Shown here: one piece after another, positions 8,868 through 17,826 of the stretch
Layout of the letters: each line of letters starts with the position of its first letter
Position numbering within the stretch: the first letter of the stretch is position 1
Origin: Anaerobiospirillum sp. NML120449
GTDB taxonomy: Bacteria > Pseudomonadota > Gammaproteobacteria > Enterobacterales > Succinivibrionaceae
Assembly (NCBI RefSeq): GCF_023051105.1
Contig: NZ_JALKIL010000002.1
Coordinates: 1-64,000, forward strand
Length of the DNA stretch: 64,000 nucleotides
Reading direction: 5' to 3'
The notes under the pieces: model-generated
The model's input: only the letters and a program-made list of their open reading frames with translations
Told to the model about the DNA's origin: nothing
The model's database searches: none
Translations under genes and position numbers: made by a program

Positions 8868-9878
8868 ATGCACCTATCGCAAGCACTGACCGTCATTGGC
8901 GCGGGATCCTACGGAACCGCCCTTGCCATGGCTGTCGCTTCCAAAGGATTTCCGGTCATGCTGCATGCCCGTGACGGGCAAAAGGCCAGTCACATGGAGC
9001 AGTCACGCCAGAATGAGCGCTATCTTCCTGGCATTACCTTTCCTGAAAGTCTGCATGTCACAGCCTCACTGCAGGAAGCACTGAGCTTTGCCCGCGATGT
9101 TCTGCTGGTCGTGCCATCCAGTGCCTTTGTCGATACCCTTCTGGCAATCAAACCTTTCTGGCAGCCCCATCAGCGCCTTGCATGGGCCACCAAGGGCCTG
9201 GACAGCTCAGGAGAGCTGCTCTCCAAGGTCATCATGAAACATATGACCTCACCTGATTACCCTGTCCTGCCTATTGCCTCACTGTCCGGCCCTACCTTTG
9301 CCAAAGAGCTGGCCTCAGGCATGCCTACCGCCATAGCCTGTGCCGGCAATGATGAAAACTTCGTCACCGAGCTGTGTCAGCTCATGCATACCAAGACCTT
9401 CCGTGTATACAAGAGCCATGATCTGACCGCGCTGCAGCTGGGCGGCGCCGTAAAGAATGTAATTGCTATTGGTGCAGGCATGTCCGATGGTCTGGGCTTT
9501 GGTGCCAATGCCCGTACCGCTCTTATTTCCCGTGGCCTTGCTGAAATAATTCGTCTGGGTACGGCTCTGGGTGCCAGCGAACGGGGCTTTATGGGCCTGT
9601 CGGGACTGGGCGATCTCATGCTTACCTGTACTGACAATCAGTCCCGTAACCGCCGTCTGGGCTATATGCTGGGCAAAGGCATGAAAATAGATGAGGCCCT
9701 CAGAGAAATAGGACAGGTAGTAGAGGGCTGTCACATGGTCAGCGTAGTTGCAGATCTGGCCCGCAGACTCCAGGTTGAAATGCCTATCTGTTTTGAGCTC
9801 TATGAGGTGCTTATTAATCACAAACCAGGCCCTCAGGCCGCCTATGATCTGCTAAGCCGCCAGATCACCACCGAATAG
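8868..9878 (+). CDS. gpsA: Glycerol-3-phosphate dehydrogenase [NAD(P)+]
   Basis: GpsA reduces dihydroxyacetone phosphate to sn-glycerol 3-phosphate, the backbone of phospholipids. The 336-residue product begins with the Rossmann motif VIGAGSYGTALA. It then has WATKGLD, the SGPTFAKELASGMPTA segment, and the catalytic-lysine and substrate region LGGAVKNVIAIGAGMSDG with NARTALISRGLAEI. The ATG at 8868 has AGAGG 6 bases upstream and gives the family length (E. coli 339). The open frame extends 42 codons further up, but that part looks like spacer. In E. coli gpsA follows secB. Here it is on the opposite strand from secB and convergent with nfuA. Confidence 0.97.
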   Translation: MHLSQALTVIGAGSYGTALAMAVASKGFPVMLHARDGQKASHMEQSRQNERYLPGITFPESLHVTASLQEALSFARDVLLVVPSSAFVDTLLAIKPFWQPHQRLAWATKGLDSSGELLSKVIMKHMTSPDYPVLPIASLSGPTFAKELASGMPTAIACAGNDENFVTELCQLMHTKTFRVYKSHDLTALQLGGAVKNVIAIGAGMSDGLGFGANARTALISRGLAEIIRLGTALGASERGFMGLSGLGDLMLTCTDNQSRNRRLGYMLGKGMKIDEALREIGQVVEGCHMVSVVADLARRLQVEMPICFELYEVLINHKPGPQAAYDLLSRQITTE

Positions 9879-9900
9879 TGGCTGCAGACAGCAGCAATAG

Positions 9901-9935
9901 AAAAAGGGCATGTCACAAGTGACATGCCCTTTTTC
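9901..9935 (+). terminator. Bidirectional terminator between gpsA and nfuA
   Basis: aaaaagggcatgtcac pairs perfectly with gtgacatgcccttttt around a 2-3 base turn. A and T runs on both sides fit the convergent genes. Confidence 0.92.
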
Positions 9936-10040
9936 TTAAATGCAGCATGATGCGGCTGCAGCAAGGACCGCATCGTCGGCTCCATGCCTGAAACCGGTAC
10001 GGTGTCCAGTCAGATAACTGACCAGAAACGAAGTCAGAAC

Positions 10041-10631
10041 TTAAGCAAAGCTCTCTTCGGTCTTGGTGTGGTCGGTAGCGTCTTCTACGCCGTTAATCTG
10101 GCCAGGGAAGGCAACCTTGAGCTGCTTTTCAATACCGTCGTGCAGGGTGGCACCAACGAGGGAGCAGCCGTTGCAGCCGCCGGAGAACTCAACGCGGGCA
10201 ATACCGTCATCGGTAAGCTCGACAAGCTTTACAGCACCGCCATGGCCTGCCAGTGAAGGGCTGACAAAGCGCTCAATGTAGTAGGCTACCTGATCCTTTA
10301 AGGAAGCATCGTCGCCCAGCAGCTTGCGCTTGAGGTTTGGAGCGTGCAGGGTCAGCAGATCCTCACCTGAATCATCCTTGGACAGCTCAATCACGGTTTC
10401 ATCGAGGAAATCAGCAATGTCACTGTCCATTACCACCTCAAAACCCTCCATCTTGAAGTGAAGGTCGTTAGTGGTGATGTACTCTTTTGGACAGTACAGG
10501 ATACCGCTCTCAACACCAGGAGTACCAGGATTGTTAACAGTAAGACGAATGGCAAGGCCATCGATCTTCTGCTTCTCAATGATGCTGAGTAAATATGCCT
10601 GGGCTTCTGAACTAACAGTGATCTTGCTCAT
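10041..10631 (-). CDS. nfuA: Fe/S biogenesis protein NfuA
   Basis: NfuA carries and delivers [4Fe-4S] clusters to target enzymes, especially under iron or oxidative stress. The 196-residue product has the degenerate A-type N-terminal domain (SKITVSSEAQAYLL) and the C-terminal Nfu domain with the cluster-binding C-x-x-C in FSGGCNGCSLVGATL. The ATG at 10631 is chosen for the MSKITVS family start and a GGAA-type ribosome site. The frame is open 18 codons further up but without support. E. coli NfuA has 191 residues. The C-terminus is slightly extended and acidic. Confidence 0.95.
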   Translation of the reverse strand: MSKITVSSEAQAYLLSIIEKQKIDGLAIRLTVNNPGTPGVESGILYCPKEYITTNDLHFKMEGFEVVMDSDIADFLDETVIELSKDDSGEDLLTLHAPNLKRKLLGDDASLKDQVAYYIERFVSPSLAGHGGAVKLVELTDDGIARVEFSGGCNGCSLVGATLHDGIEKQLKVAFPGQINGVEDATDHTKTEESFA

Positions 10632-11250
10632 TAATAGATTCCAGTTTGATATCGGAAAAATCCAAATTGCCCTGAGTAAGCCCACAGGGCCGTAACTTCA
10701 GCGGCTGAAAATTCTGCCAGGTTTACCCTGGTATACGCCCTCCAGGATTCATACTCCTGCAGAGGTACGCACAGCCCGGTTAGTATAAGTCAATTGCCGC
10801 CCTGCCGGGCGCTCCAAAAAGATCATTCGACAAAAAATAGCACAATAAGGCCTCTGACAGCCGCCCATATTTCAGCAGCGCCGCTCCGCTCCAAAAGCAC
10901 TGCCTGGGTCAGATGCAGTGCAATTGACAGGTGCGGTGCAAGGTGCAGATGCTGTGCAATGGGCAGCTGCGGTGCAAGAGTCAGGTGCGGTGCAAGGTGC
11001 AGATGCTGTGCAATGGGCAGCTGCGGGGCAAGGTGCAGCTGCGGTGCAAGAGTCAGGTGCGGTGCAATAAGCAGGTGCGATGCAAGGTGCAGATGCGGCC
11101 AGGTCTGCACTGACGGTGCGGCCTCTGCCCATGATAAAAGGCAACTGAGAGCAGCATGACCGCCCTGGCAGCATGCAAGGCGGCCATGCACTCTGCAAGA
11201 AAGGCCCTGAGGGCGGGCTGGGACCAGCCACTTTGAGGGGCCCATAATGC
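10632..11250. other. Intergenic region between nfuA and secB
   Basis: No gene is supported. The middle holds a long degenerate repeat array (10911-11099). Open frames through the array on both strands are repetitive translations of the repeat and were not accepted as genes. Confidence 0.55.
10911..11099. repeat. Degenerate tandem array built on aggtgcggtgca
   Basis: A larger unit of 54 bp starting aggtgcggtgcaaggtgcag at 10929 recurs at 10983 (with an 18-bp internal expansion) and partly at 11055. Inside it the 12-bp motif aggtgcggtgca and variants repeat. It lies downstream of secB, in non-coding DNA. Confidence 0.8.
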
Positions 11251-11285
11251 AAAACGACGCTCAGGCAAATACCTGGAGCGCCGTT
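11251..11285 (-). terminator. Probable terminator downstream of secB
   Basis: On the minus strand aacggcgctccagg pairs with cctgagcgtcgtt (one bulge, one G-U) and is followed by ttgcat after a short T run. It is about 60 bp past the secB stop. A second small perfect hairpin (accatacc...ggtatggt, 11319-11338) lies between this and the stop codon. Confidence 0.6.
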
Positions 11286-11347
11286 GTGTCAGGTCCTGAA
11301 AAGACCATGTGCCAGGAACCATACCTGATGGTATGGTCAGAGGAAAA

Positions 11348-11848
11348 TTACTTGTCCTCGCCTTCTTCCTTGGCAGCTTCGCCAGACTGAGCATCCTGCT
11401 GGGCCTTGCGGGCACGGAACAGGGCCTCAAAGTTGATTGGGGCGAGGTTTAACTGAGGGAAGGTAGCACGTGATACCAGGCTGGCGATGAACTCACGGGC
11501 ATATGGGAAGAGGATATTAGGAGCGGTGCCGCCTAATAAGAACTCACCTGCGTCGCCAGGGATGTTACGTAATAAGAAGACACCGGCCTGAGTTACCTCA
11601 CAGATAAAAGCGGTCTTGCCTTCGTTGTTGCAGGTAACGGTGATACGTAAGGCAACCTCGAACTGATCATCAGCGATCTTGGTGGTCTTGGTATCGAACT
11701 TGACCTGCAGCTCAGGCTTCCACTGGCTCTGGAAAACAACAGGGCTGTGTGGGGTCTCTAAGGAAGAGTCCTTGGCATATACACGGATTAAATCGAAAAG
11801 AGGACGAGTGGCAGCGGCTTGTGCCTGCTCATTTGCATTCTCTGACAT
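11348..11848 (-). CDS. secB: Protein-export chaperone SecB
   Basis: SecB is a cytosolic tetrameric chaperone that keeps precursor proteins unfolded and hands them to SecA. The 166-residue product has the conserved core: RVYAKDSSLETPHSP, VTCNNEGKTAFICEVTQAG, and LFPYAREFIASLVSRATFPQLNLAPINFEAL in two adjoining stretches. The C-terminal tail is acidic with alanines (AAKEEGEDK), typical of the SecA-contacting tail. AAGGA precedes the ATG. It lies 41 bp downstream of yibN on the same strand, as in the E. coli yibN-grxC-secB-gpsA cluster, but grxC is missing here. Confidence 0.97.
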   Translation of the reverse strand: MSENANEQAQAAATRPLFDLIRVYAKDSSLETPHSPVVFQSQWKPELQVKFDTKTTKIADDQFEVALRITVTCNNEGKTAFICEVTQAGVFLLRNIPGDAGEFLLGGTAPNILFPYAREFIASLVSRATFPQLNLAPINFEALFRARKAQQDAQSGEAAKEEGEDK

Positions 11849-11889
11849 TGCTTGTGTCCTTAAATTTGGTCTTTTTGGAATTCGTTAGA

Positions 11890-12348
11890 TTATTTCTTCT
11901 TGGACAGAGGCAGGTTGGCAGCAGTCCAGTCCATGACTCCACCCTCAAGAATAAATACTTTAGTAAAGCCCTGCTTCTTCAGGAAGCGACCACTGTTGAA
12001 GCATTCACTGTCAAACTTGTCCTTGCCTACGATGATTACCGGACGTTCACGCATGCTCTCAATACGGGCAATCTTACCGGCCTTGATGTCGGCAGCAGTT
12101 ACGTGTAATGCGTTGGCAATATGGCCATTGTTAAAGGCTTCGGCGCTGCGGATGTCCAGGAAGACACCATCCTGTCTGTTGACCAGGGTTACAGCATGAT
12201 TTGAGGTGGCCTTTGGAATACGTGCAGTTAACAGCTTGAACTGAACTGCAATCAGCAAAACTAAGACAACTGCCCATGCGCCTACCATAAAGTAGTGGCG
12301 CTGAAAGAATCCAGGAAACTCGTTGATGAACTCGGAAATGAAATCCAC
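11890..12348 (-). CDS. yibN: Membrane-anchored rhodanese-like protein YibN
   Basis: The 152-residue product has one N-terminal membrane segment (residues about 20-40, VGAWAVVLVLLIAVQFKLL), then a single rhodanese domain facing the cytosol (VFLDIRSAEAFNNGHIANAL ... VFILEGGVMDWTAANLPL). The classic active-site loop starting with cysteine is altered. The only cysteine in the segment is in DSECFN, as in E. coli YibN, so sulfurtransferase activity is uncertain. The start is a GTG at 12348 with GAGG about 9 bases upstream. It heads the yibN-secB pair and is divergent from gpmI, matching the enterobacterial arrangement. Confidence 0.88.
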   Translation of the reverse strand: MDFISEFINEFPGFFQRHYFMVGAWAVVLVLLIAVQFKLLTARIPKATSNHAVTLVNRQDGVFLDIRSAEAFNNGHIANALHVTAADIKAGKIARIESMRERPVIIVGKDKFDSECFNSGRFLKKQGFTKVFILEGGVMDWTAANLPLSKKK

Positions 12349-13524
12349 GATTTTTTACCTCAAAACACCCGGATTTCGCTCCGGTCTGCAAATAGTGGAT
12401 TATTCTAGCATAAAGCATTCTTTTGTTAAGAATACTTTGATTTCCACGCCTTTCCATGACCTGGGGAACTATGATAAGTCAATGTACCCTTATCAGGAAA
12501 ATCTTTCTGACAGCTGGCGACTGTAATCGCAGCAACAGCTGCTCATACAACCGCATCCGACAATTTATCAGCTTTTAACTGAAAATACGCAATTTAAGGC
12601 CATGACCACGTGATTTTGTGAGTGTTCTCATGAATTTTGAAGTAAGTCACAGCAAAATCATCATAATTATGCTCCGCCACAGCAGCACTCACAGTCAGCC
12701 ATCCTGACTGTCGCAGCTGCACTGCCAGAGCTGCCTGACGCCAGGCAACTGTCAGACAGCTCTGAGCGCCGTCAGCCCTGGAATGGGGCTGATTTTGACC
12801 TGGGCTTAATGGGACAGAGGCTTAATGGGACTGGGGCTGGCTGGGCTGCACTGCCTGGTGTGTCAGTACTGGGAGCTGTGCACGGCGGTGGCGCCTGAGG
12901 ACGATGCCTGCCGGGTGGAGCCAGGTGATCGAAGTATGGTGGGAGGGTAAGACAGGGCGGGACGGGGTTTACTGCAAATATGTTGAGTGACTCAACACCG
13001 GGGGGCGCTCTATGGTCTTAGTCATATCTTTATAGATGTTGAAAAGCGCGGGCTGGGACAGGACTGAAAAGACAGTAAAAAGTCAGTTTGTGGGCGGAAA
13101 AATCAGGATATTTTCATATGGCTGCATGACCAACTATATTTGCCTGCAAGCGTCAAATTTAAGCCATTCAGGGTGCTTTTCTGATAAAATTATCCATCAG
13201 CATACACTTGTATGCAGTTCTGATATCAGGTCCTGATGGCCGCCATCAGGAGCTGAATTGTGTGTGTGTGAACTTCACATTGGCAAATCCGACCAGACAT
13301 AAGGCTTTTCAGTCTCAGGTACAGCCCTTTATCAGGATACTGCAGAGCTTTGGGCAAGGCCCCAGGCATGCAACCGTACCGAAAATCCAGCCGGAACCTG
13401 CTGCTCCCGGGGAGCGGGAAGCTGTTGCCCAGGGCAACGGTTATACTCTGCATAACAGCTTGCAGAGTCAGAGCGGGTCATGGTTGAACTGGTCAGAGAT
13501 CAAGTTTAGGTAGAGATATTAAAA
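12349..13524. other. Long divergent spacer between yibN and gpmI
   Basis: About 1.2 kb without a supported gene. It contains a perfect odd palindrome tgttgagtgactcaaca (12981-12997) and a patch of imperfect inverted repeats near 12700-12780. Both gene promoters must lie here, but I could not place them with confidence. Small open frames lack ribosome sites. Confidence 0.55.
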
Positions 13525-15057
13525 ATGGCACAAAAGAAGACTCTTGCCCTTATTATCATGGACGGATGGGGTGAAAACCCAGATAACAATTTCAACGCTG
13601 TTACCAATGCCAAGACCCCTGTACTTGATGGCCTGTGCGCTGATTACGCTCATGTTGACATCGCTGCCTCCGGCGTCGATGTAGGTCTGCCTGACGGTCA
13701 GATGGGTAACTCCGAAGTAGGTCACACCAATATCGGTGCCGGCCGCATCGTTTATCAGGAGCTGACCCGTATCGGTAAGGCCATTGAGGACGGCGAGTTC
13801 TACAAGAACCAGGTTTTATGTGATGCCGTAGACAAGGCTGTTGCTGCCGGTAAGGCCGTTCACATCATGGGCCTTATGTCCCCAGGTGGCGTACACAGCC
13901 ATGAAGACCACATCCTTGCCATGATCCGTCTGGCTGCCCAGCGCGGTGCTGAGAAGATCTATTTCCATCCATTCCTCGACGGCCGTGACGTTGCTCCACG
14001 TTCAGCTCTGGAGTTCATTGGCAAGTTTGAAGACCTCTTCAAAGAGCTTGGCAAGGGCCGTTTTGCTACCGTAGTAGGCCGTTACTTCGCCATGGACCGT
14101 GACAACCGCTGGGACCGTGTAGAGCAGGCCTATGACGTTATTACCCAGGGTATCAGCCAGTTCCCATCCTTCCCAACCATCAAGGATGCCATCGAGGCTG
14201 CTTACGCCCGTGATGAGAACGACGAGTTCGTAAAGGCTTCCGTAATTGGCGAGAAGGTGGTTATTGAAGACGGCGACGCCATGATCTTCATGAACTTCCG
14301 TGCCGACCGTGCCCGTCAGCTGACCCGCACCTTCATTAACCCTGACTTTGACGGCTTTGCGCGCAAGCACACTCCTAAGTTCTCCAGCTTTGTCATGCTG
14401 ACCCAGTATGCTGCTGATATCAAGACTGCCTGTGCCTTCCCACCAGAGTCCCTCAAGAACACCCTGGGCGAGTGGCTGTCCTCTCACGACAAAACTCAGC
14501 TGCGTATCTCCGAGACCGAGAAGTACGCTCACGTCACCTTCTTCTTCAACGGTGGTGTTGAGACCGTATTCCCAGGTGAGGATCGCATCCTGGTTAAGAG
14601 CCCTGCTGTTGCCACCTACGACCTGCAGCCTGAGATGAGCTCCACCGAGCTTACTGACAAGCTCTGTGAGGCCATTGAGTCTGGCAAGTACGACGTAGTT
14701 ATCTGTAACTACCCTAACGGCGACATGGTTGGTCACACCGGCGTTTACGAGGCTGCCATCAAGGCTGTTGAGGCCGTTGATCACTGCATTGGCCGCGTAG
14801 TTGAGTCCCTCAAGAAGGTAGGCGGCGAGTGCCTTATCACTGCTGACCACGGCAACTGCGAGAAGATGAAGGACGAGGTTACAGGTCAGCCATTTACCGC
14901 CCACACCAACCTGCCAGTTCCATTTATCTACATGGGCCGTGCCGCTGAAATGCGTGAGGGTGGCCGTCTGTGCGATATCGCTCCTACCATGCTTTACCTC
15001 ATGGGCATGGAGATTCCAGCCGAGATGACCGGCAAGTCCATCATTACCCTCAAGTAA
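13525..15057 (+). CDS. gpmI: 2,3-bisphosphoglycerate-independent phosphoglycerate mutase
   Basis: A manganese-dependent cytosolic enzyme that interconverts 3- and 2-phosphoglycerate in glycolysis and gluconeogenesis. The 510 residues match the family length. Visible motifs are IMDGWGEN (first metal aspartate), [15 protein letters not shown] with the catalytic serine near residue 63, GVHSHEDH, the FLDGRDVAP loop, [22 protein letters not shown] and [11 protein letters not shown]. Codon use is strongly biased, as expected for a highly expressed gene. A long open frame on the opposite strand is a by-product of that bias. It has its own terminator. Confidence 0.98.
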   Translation: MAQKKTLALIIMDGWGENPDNNFNAVTNAKTPVLDGLCADYAHVDIAASGVDVGLPDGQMGNSEVGHTNIGAGRIVYQELTRIGKAIEDGEFYKNQVLCDAVDKAVAAGKAVHIMGLMSPGGVHSHEDHILAMIRLAAQRGAEKIYFHPFLDGRDVAPRSALEFIGKFEDLFKELGKGRFATVVGRYFAMDRDNRWDRVEQAYDVITQGISQFPSFPTIKDAIEAAYARDENDEFVKASVIGEKVVIEDGDAMIFMNFRADRARQLTRTFINPDFDGFARKHTPKFSSFVMLTQYAADIKTACAFPPESLKNTLGEWLSSHDKTQLRISETEKYAHVTFFFNGGVETVFPGEDRILVKSPAVATYDLQPEMSSTELTDKLCEAIESGKYDVVICNYPNGDMVGHTGVYEAAIKAVEAVDHCIGRVVESLKKVGGECLITADHGNCEKMKDEVTGQPFTAHTNLPVPFIYMGRAAEMREGGRLCDIAPTMLYLMGMEIPAEMTGKSIITLK

Positions 15058-15091
15058 TGACACTTCCCGGGATTTATCCCGGGCTGTGATG

Positions 15092-15130
15092 AAAAAAAGG
15101 GACAGCGCCCAGATGCGCTGTCCCTTTTTT
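15092..15130 (+). terminator. Rho-independent terminator of gpmI
   Basis: aaaaaagggacagcgc pairs with gcgctgtccctttttt around a 6-base loop, 35 bp after the gpmI stop. It is nearly symmetrical, so it could also serve pmbA, which converges from the right. Confidence 0.92.
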
Positions 15131-15246
15131 CATCTTTGCACATGGTGCAATCATGGTCCTGTCCGCTGCGGCTGCAGCGCGGCAGATGTGGCCTGCCAGG
15201 TGCGGTTGCCGCCGCGCTGGCTGCCGGCCGGCGCACGGGCTGTTCC

Positions 15247-16614
15247 TTAGATACCTGAAACGGTGATTTCAGGGAGCATGATGGAACCGGTCTGAATGCG
15301 GCGACGCTCATCGCGATCGGTACCAATCATGGCAATGGAGGCGAAGATATCCTTGAGATTACCGGCAATAGTGATCTCGTCTACAGCATGAACGCGCTCG
15401 CCATTTTCAAAATAGAAACCACTGGCACCACGGCTTAAGTTACCGTTGACCATGTTTACACCCTGCCCCATAAGAGTGTTGATAACCAGACCACTGCCGG
15501 CCTGCTTCATCATCTCCTCAAGAGAGCAGGTGTGAGCATCATCAGCATTGATAAAGAGGTTATAGCATGGGTCATTATGACCATTGCAGGCCATCTTGAG
15601 CTTGCGGGCTGAGTAGGAGTCGATGAAATACTCTCTGAGCACACCGTCTGTAACAATGTTAAGCGGACGGGTAGCCACACCCTCGCTGTCAAAGGCAGCA
15701 GAAGCAATACCGCCCTTAATCCACGGATCTTCGTAAATGCTCAGGAACTCAGGGAAGATACGCTCATTGAGCATGTCCTTGAGGAAGGATGAGTTCTGGT
15801 AAATGAGCATGCCGCTGGCAGCACTGATGAAGTTGCTGATAAGAGAGTTGGCAGCACTTTCAGAAAGGATAACGGTGTAACGACCGGTCTTGACCTTGCG
15901 GGCACCGAGCTTGTTGAGAGTTCTGGTAACAGCCTCATCAAGCACCTTCTCATCAGACCACTCAAGGGCTGGATTAATGCCGCTGTAATAGCCGGCTGAG
16001 CGCTGCATGACACCATCACGCTCACCTACCAGAGACAGATACTTGGAGAAATCAGAGTCAATGGAAGAGCGGCAGAATCCCTGGGAGGTAGCCAGAGTTC
16101 TTAAGGTATAGATCATGCCCCAGGAGCTGCCATCGGACTCTTTAAGGCCCTTTTCACGAAGACGCTCAGCACTGTCAGCACCCATCTTGTCCAGGTTTAC
16201 CGCACGACGGGCAATCTCATCAGGCTCCTCTTCGAGCTCATAAAGCATCTCCAGGTCCATATCACCCTTGTAGAGATCAGAATCCTCACAAAGGCCGGAA
16301 CACTCATCGCGTGAGGTGTACTCACACAGATTGAGAGCAGAGTCGACAGCAGCAGAAATGCTCTCCTCAGAGAAATCACTGGTAGTAGCACTGCCGGCAT
16401 GCTTGTCCTTAAAGACGCTCACACCCATTCCCTGCATCTGATTGAACTCGATGTTTTCAATCTCACAGTGACGGGAGGAGATATCAAGTCCCTTACCGGC
16501 ACTGATCTTGATGCGGACCTCATCAGCACCACGGGCACGGGCCATTTCTACAGCCTTGACTGCCAGTTCCTCATAACGCTGCTGATGCTGTTTCAACTGA
16601 GCAAAATATGACAT
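15247..16614 (-). CDS. pmbA: Metalloprotease partner PmbA (TldE)
   Basis: PmbA/TldE forms a heterodimer with TldD that degrades unfolded peptides and matures some peptide natural products and the CcdA antitoxin. The 455-residue product has the family N-terminal domain (VRISAGKG-like VRIKISAGKGLDISSR), GMGVSVFKDKHAG, and the C-terminal conserved region GVATRPLNIVTDG, SYSARKL and NLSRGASGFYFENGE. As expected for this subunit, the HExxxH motif of TldD is absent. Its partner tldD and yjgA lie upstream on the same strand. Confidence 0.95.
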   Translation of the reverse strand: MSYFAQLKQHQQRYEELAVKAVEMARARGADEVRIKISAGKGLDISSRHCEIENIEFNQMQGMGVSVFKDKHAGSATTSDFSEESISAAVDSALNLCEYTSRDECSGLCEDSDLYKGDMDLEMLYELEEEPDEIARRAVNLDKMGADSAERLREKGLKESDGSSWGMIYTLRTLATSQGFCRSSIDSDFSKYLSLVGERDGVMQRSAGYYSGINPALEWSDEKVLDEAVTRTLNKLGARKVKTGRYTVILSESAANSLISNFISAASGMLIYQNSSFLKDMLNERIFPEFLSIYEDPWIKGGIASAAFDSEGVATRPLNIVTDGVLREYFIDSYSARKLKMACNGHNDPCYNLFINADDAHTCSLEEMMKQAGSGLVINTLMGQGVNMVNGNLSRGASGFYFENGERVHAVDEITIAGNLKDIFASIAMIGTDRDERRRIQTGSIMLPEITVSGI

Positions 16615-16984
16615 GGGAAAAATCTCTTCTAGCTGCTGACAGGTTTGTAACCTGAGAACTGTCCGTTACTTCCAGGTATGAAAAATTACTTCCAGAAATA
16701 AATCTCTACTTACCATTATGGAAAGCACTTTCCATAATGGGCACCACAGCCCACTGCACCGCCATGGGCATTACCACATAATCAGGACATTAGTCCATGT
16801 CCAGGACATGGGCCCCGCCTCAGACATGAGCCCACGTCCTGGGAATGAGCTACGCCTCTGACATGGGTACATGTCACTGACATGAGCGCGTGCATAAAAA
16901 GGAATGCCTCATTCCAGGACGCCCCATGAAATGCAAACTTTCCTGTTTTAGAAAGCGCTAATCCTGTGGCAACAGCGGCACAAA
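16615..16984. other. Spacer between yjgA and pmbA with palindromes
   Basis: No gene is seen. It contains the perfect 28-bp inverted repeat at 16713-16740 and several scattered gacatg words (16790-16890). Confidence 0.6.
16713..16740. repeat. Perfect 28-bp inverted repeat
   Basis: ccattatggaaag and its exact complement ctttccataatgg are separated by only ca. It could be an operator or an RNA hairpin in the pmbA leader (minus strand). No T run follows on either side, so it is not a standard terminator. Confidence 0.85.
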
Positions 16985-17560
16985 TTATGAGCCGTTGCTC
17001 CTGGCGCGGAGCATGGTGTCAGGAATTTCAACACCGGCGCGGGCTGTCTCAGCCTTGATAAACTGATACAGAGCGCGGGCTGCAGGACGATCTGGCAGAG
17101 TTGATGACAGCTCGTCATGAGCACGCTTTACCAGGGTACGCAGCTTGTTGCGGTCGATGGACGGAATAAGCTCAACCATGGCATTAACGCCCTTGATGCC
17201 GCCATGAATCAGGAACTCGCGCAGCATTTCAAGGCGCATGGCACGTGGGTCTACACTTGAGGTATTGTTCATGCCTTCAAGCTGACTTTCGAGCTCTTCA
17301 TGACCAAATGAACGCATCAGCTTGGCTGCAAACTGCAGCTGACGACGGCGCTCATCAGAATTACGGCGCAGGGAACGGGCCTTTACGAAGGCTTCCTTGA
17401 CCTCTTCATCAGGAAAGCTCAGACGGGAAAAGGCCTGATCGCCAAGCTGGGCGATACGATCGGCCAGCTTTCTGATAGCCTGTGCTTCACGCTTATGGGC
17501 AGAGCGACTGAGTTCATCCGGCTCAGTATCAAAACCCTCAAAATGCTCCTGTACTGCCAT
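16985..17560 (-). CDS. yjgA: Ribosome-associated protein YjgA (DarP, DUF615)
   Basis: DarP/YjgA associates with late 50S assembly intermediates. The 191-residue product shows the DUF615 pattern: KREAQAIRKLADRIAQLG near the N-terminus, RRRQLQFAAKLMR in the middle and RARALYQF-like ARALYQFIKAE at the end. It is helical and strongly charged throughout. The ATG at 17560 is preferred over one 8 codons earlier because GAGAGG lies 6 bases before it. It lies next to pmbA, as in E. coli. Confidence 0.92.
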   Translation of the reverse strand: MAVQEHFEGFDTEPDELSRSAHKREAQAIRKLADRIAQLGDQAFSRLSFPDEEVKEAFVKARSLRRNSDERRRQLQFAAKLMRSFGHEELESQLEGMNNTSSVDPRAMRLEMLREFLIHGGIKGVNAMVELIPSIDRNKLRTLVKRAHDELSSTLPDRPAARALYQFIKAETARAGVEIPDTMLRARSNGS

Positions 17561-17623
17561 TGTATTCCTCTCGGGATTCATCACTTAATCGGTATGGGGG
17601 CATCACCACAGTAAGGCATTATG

Positions 17624-17687
17624 CCTGTCTCTCGCATCATGCGTGCCTCATGCAGCCTGTCTCTCGCATCATGCGTGCCTCATGCAG
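17624..17687. repeat. 32-bp direct repeat, 2 copies
   Basis: cctgtctctcgcatcatgcg plus 12 further bases occurs at 17624-17655 and again, identical, at 17656-17687. It lies in the 266-bp spacer between tldD and yjgA. Confidence 0.85.
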
Positions 17688-17826
17688 CCTGCCTCGCCAC
17701 ATGGGGAGCACCGCACGGGGCTGCGCCGCATGGGGCGGCCCTGCTGCTGTAGCTGCCTGTGCTCAAAGCGGTAATGCGGGCAGCGTGGGGGTGATGTCGT
17801 TACTTGAGGCCAGCTGTCAGACCTGA

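Noticed and set aside
9315..9821. 168-codon frame antisense to gpsA
   Set aside because: It lies fully inside a conserved gene on the other strand; composition is explained by gpsA codon use.
10823..11245. Repetitive protein of the type LAPHLTLAPQLPIAQ
   Set aside because: It is a translation of the non-coding repeat array at 10911-11099; other frames of the array are equally open.
12981..12997. Operator-like palindrome tgttgagtgactcaaca upstream of gpmI
   Set aside because: Too short and too far (over 500 bp) from gpmI and yibN to assign; kept only as a note.
14002..15063. 353-codon open frame antisense to gpmI
   Set aside because: It mirrors the strongly biased codons of gpmI, has no ribosome site and no recognisable protein features.
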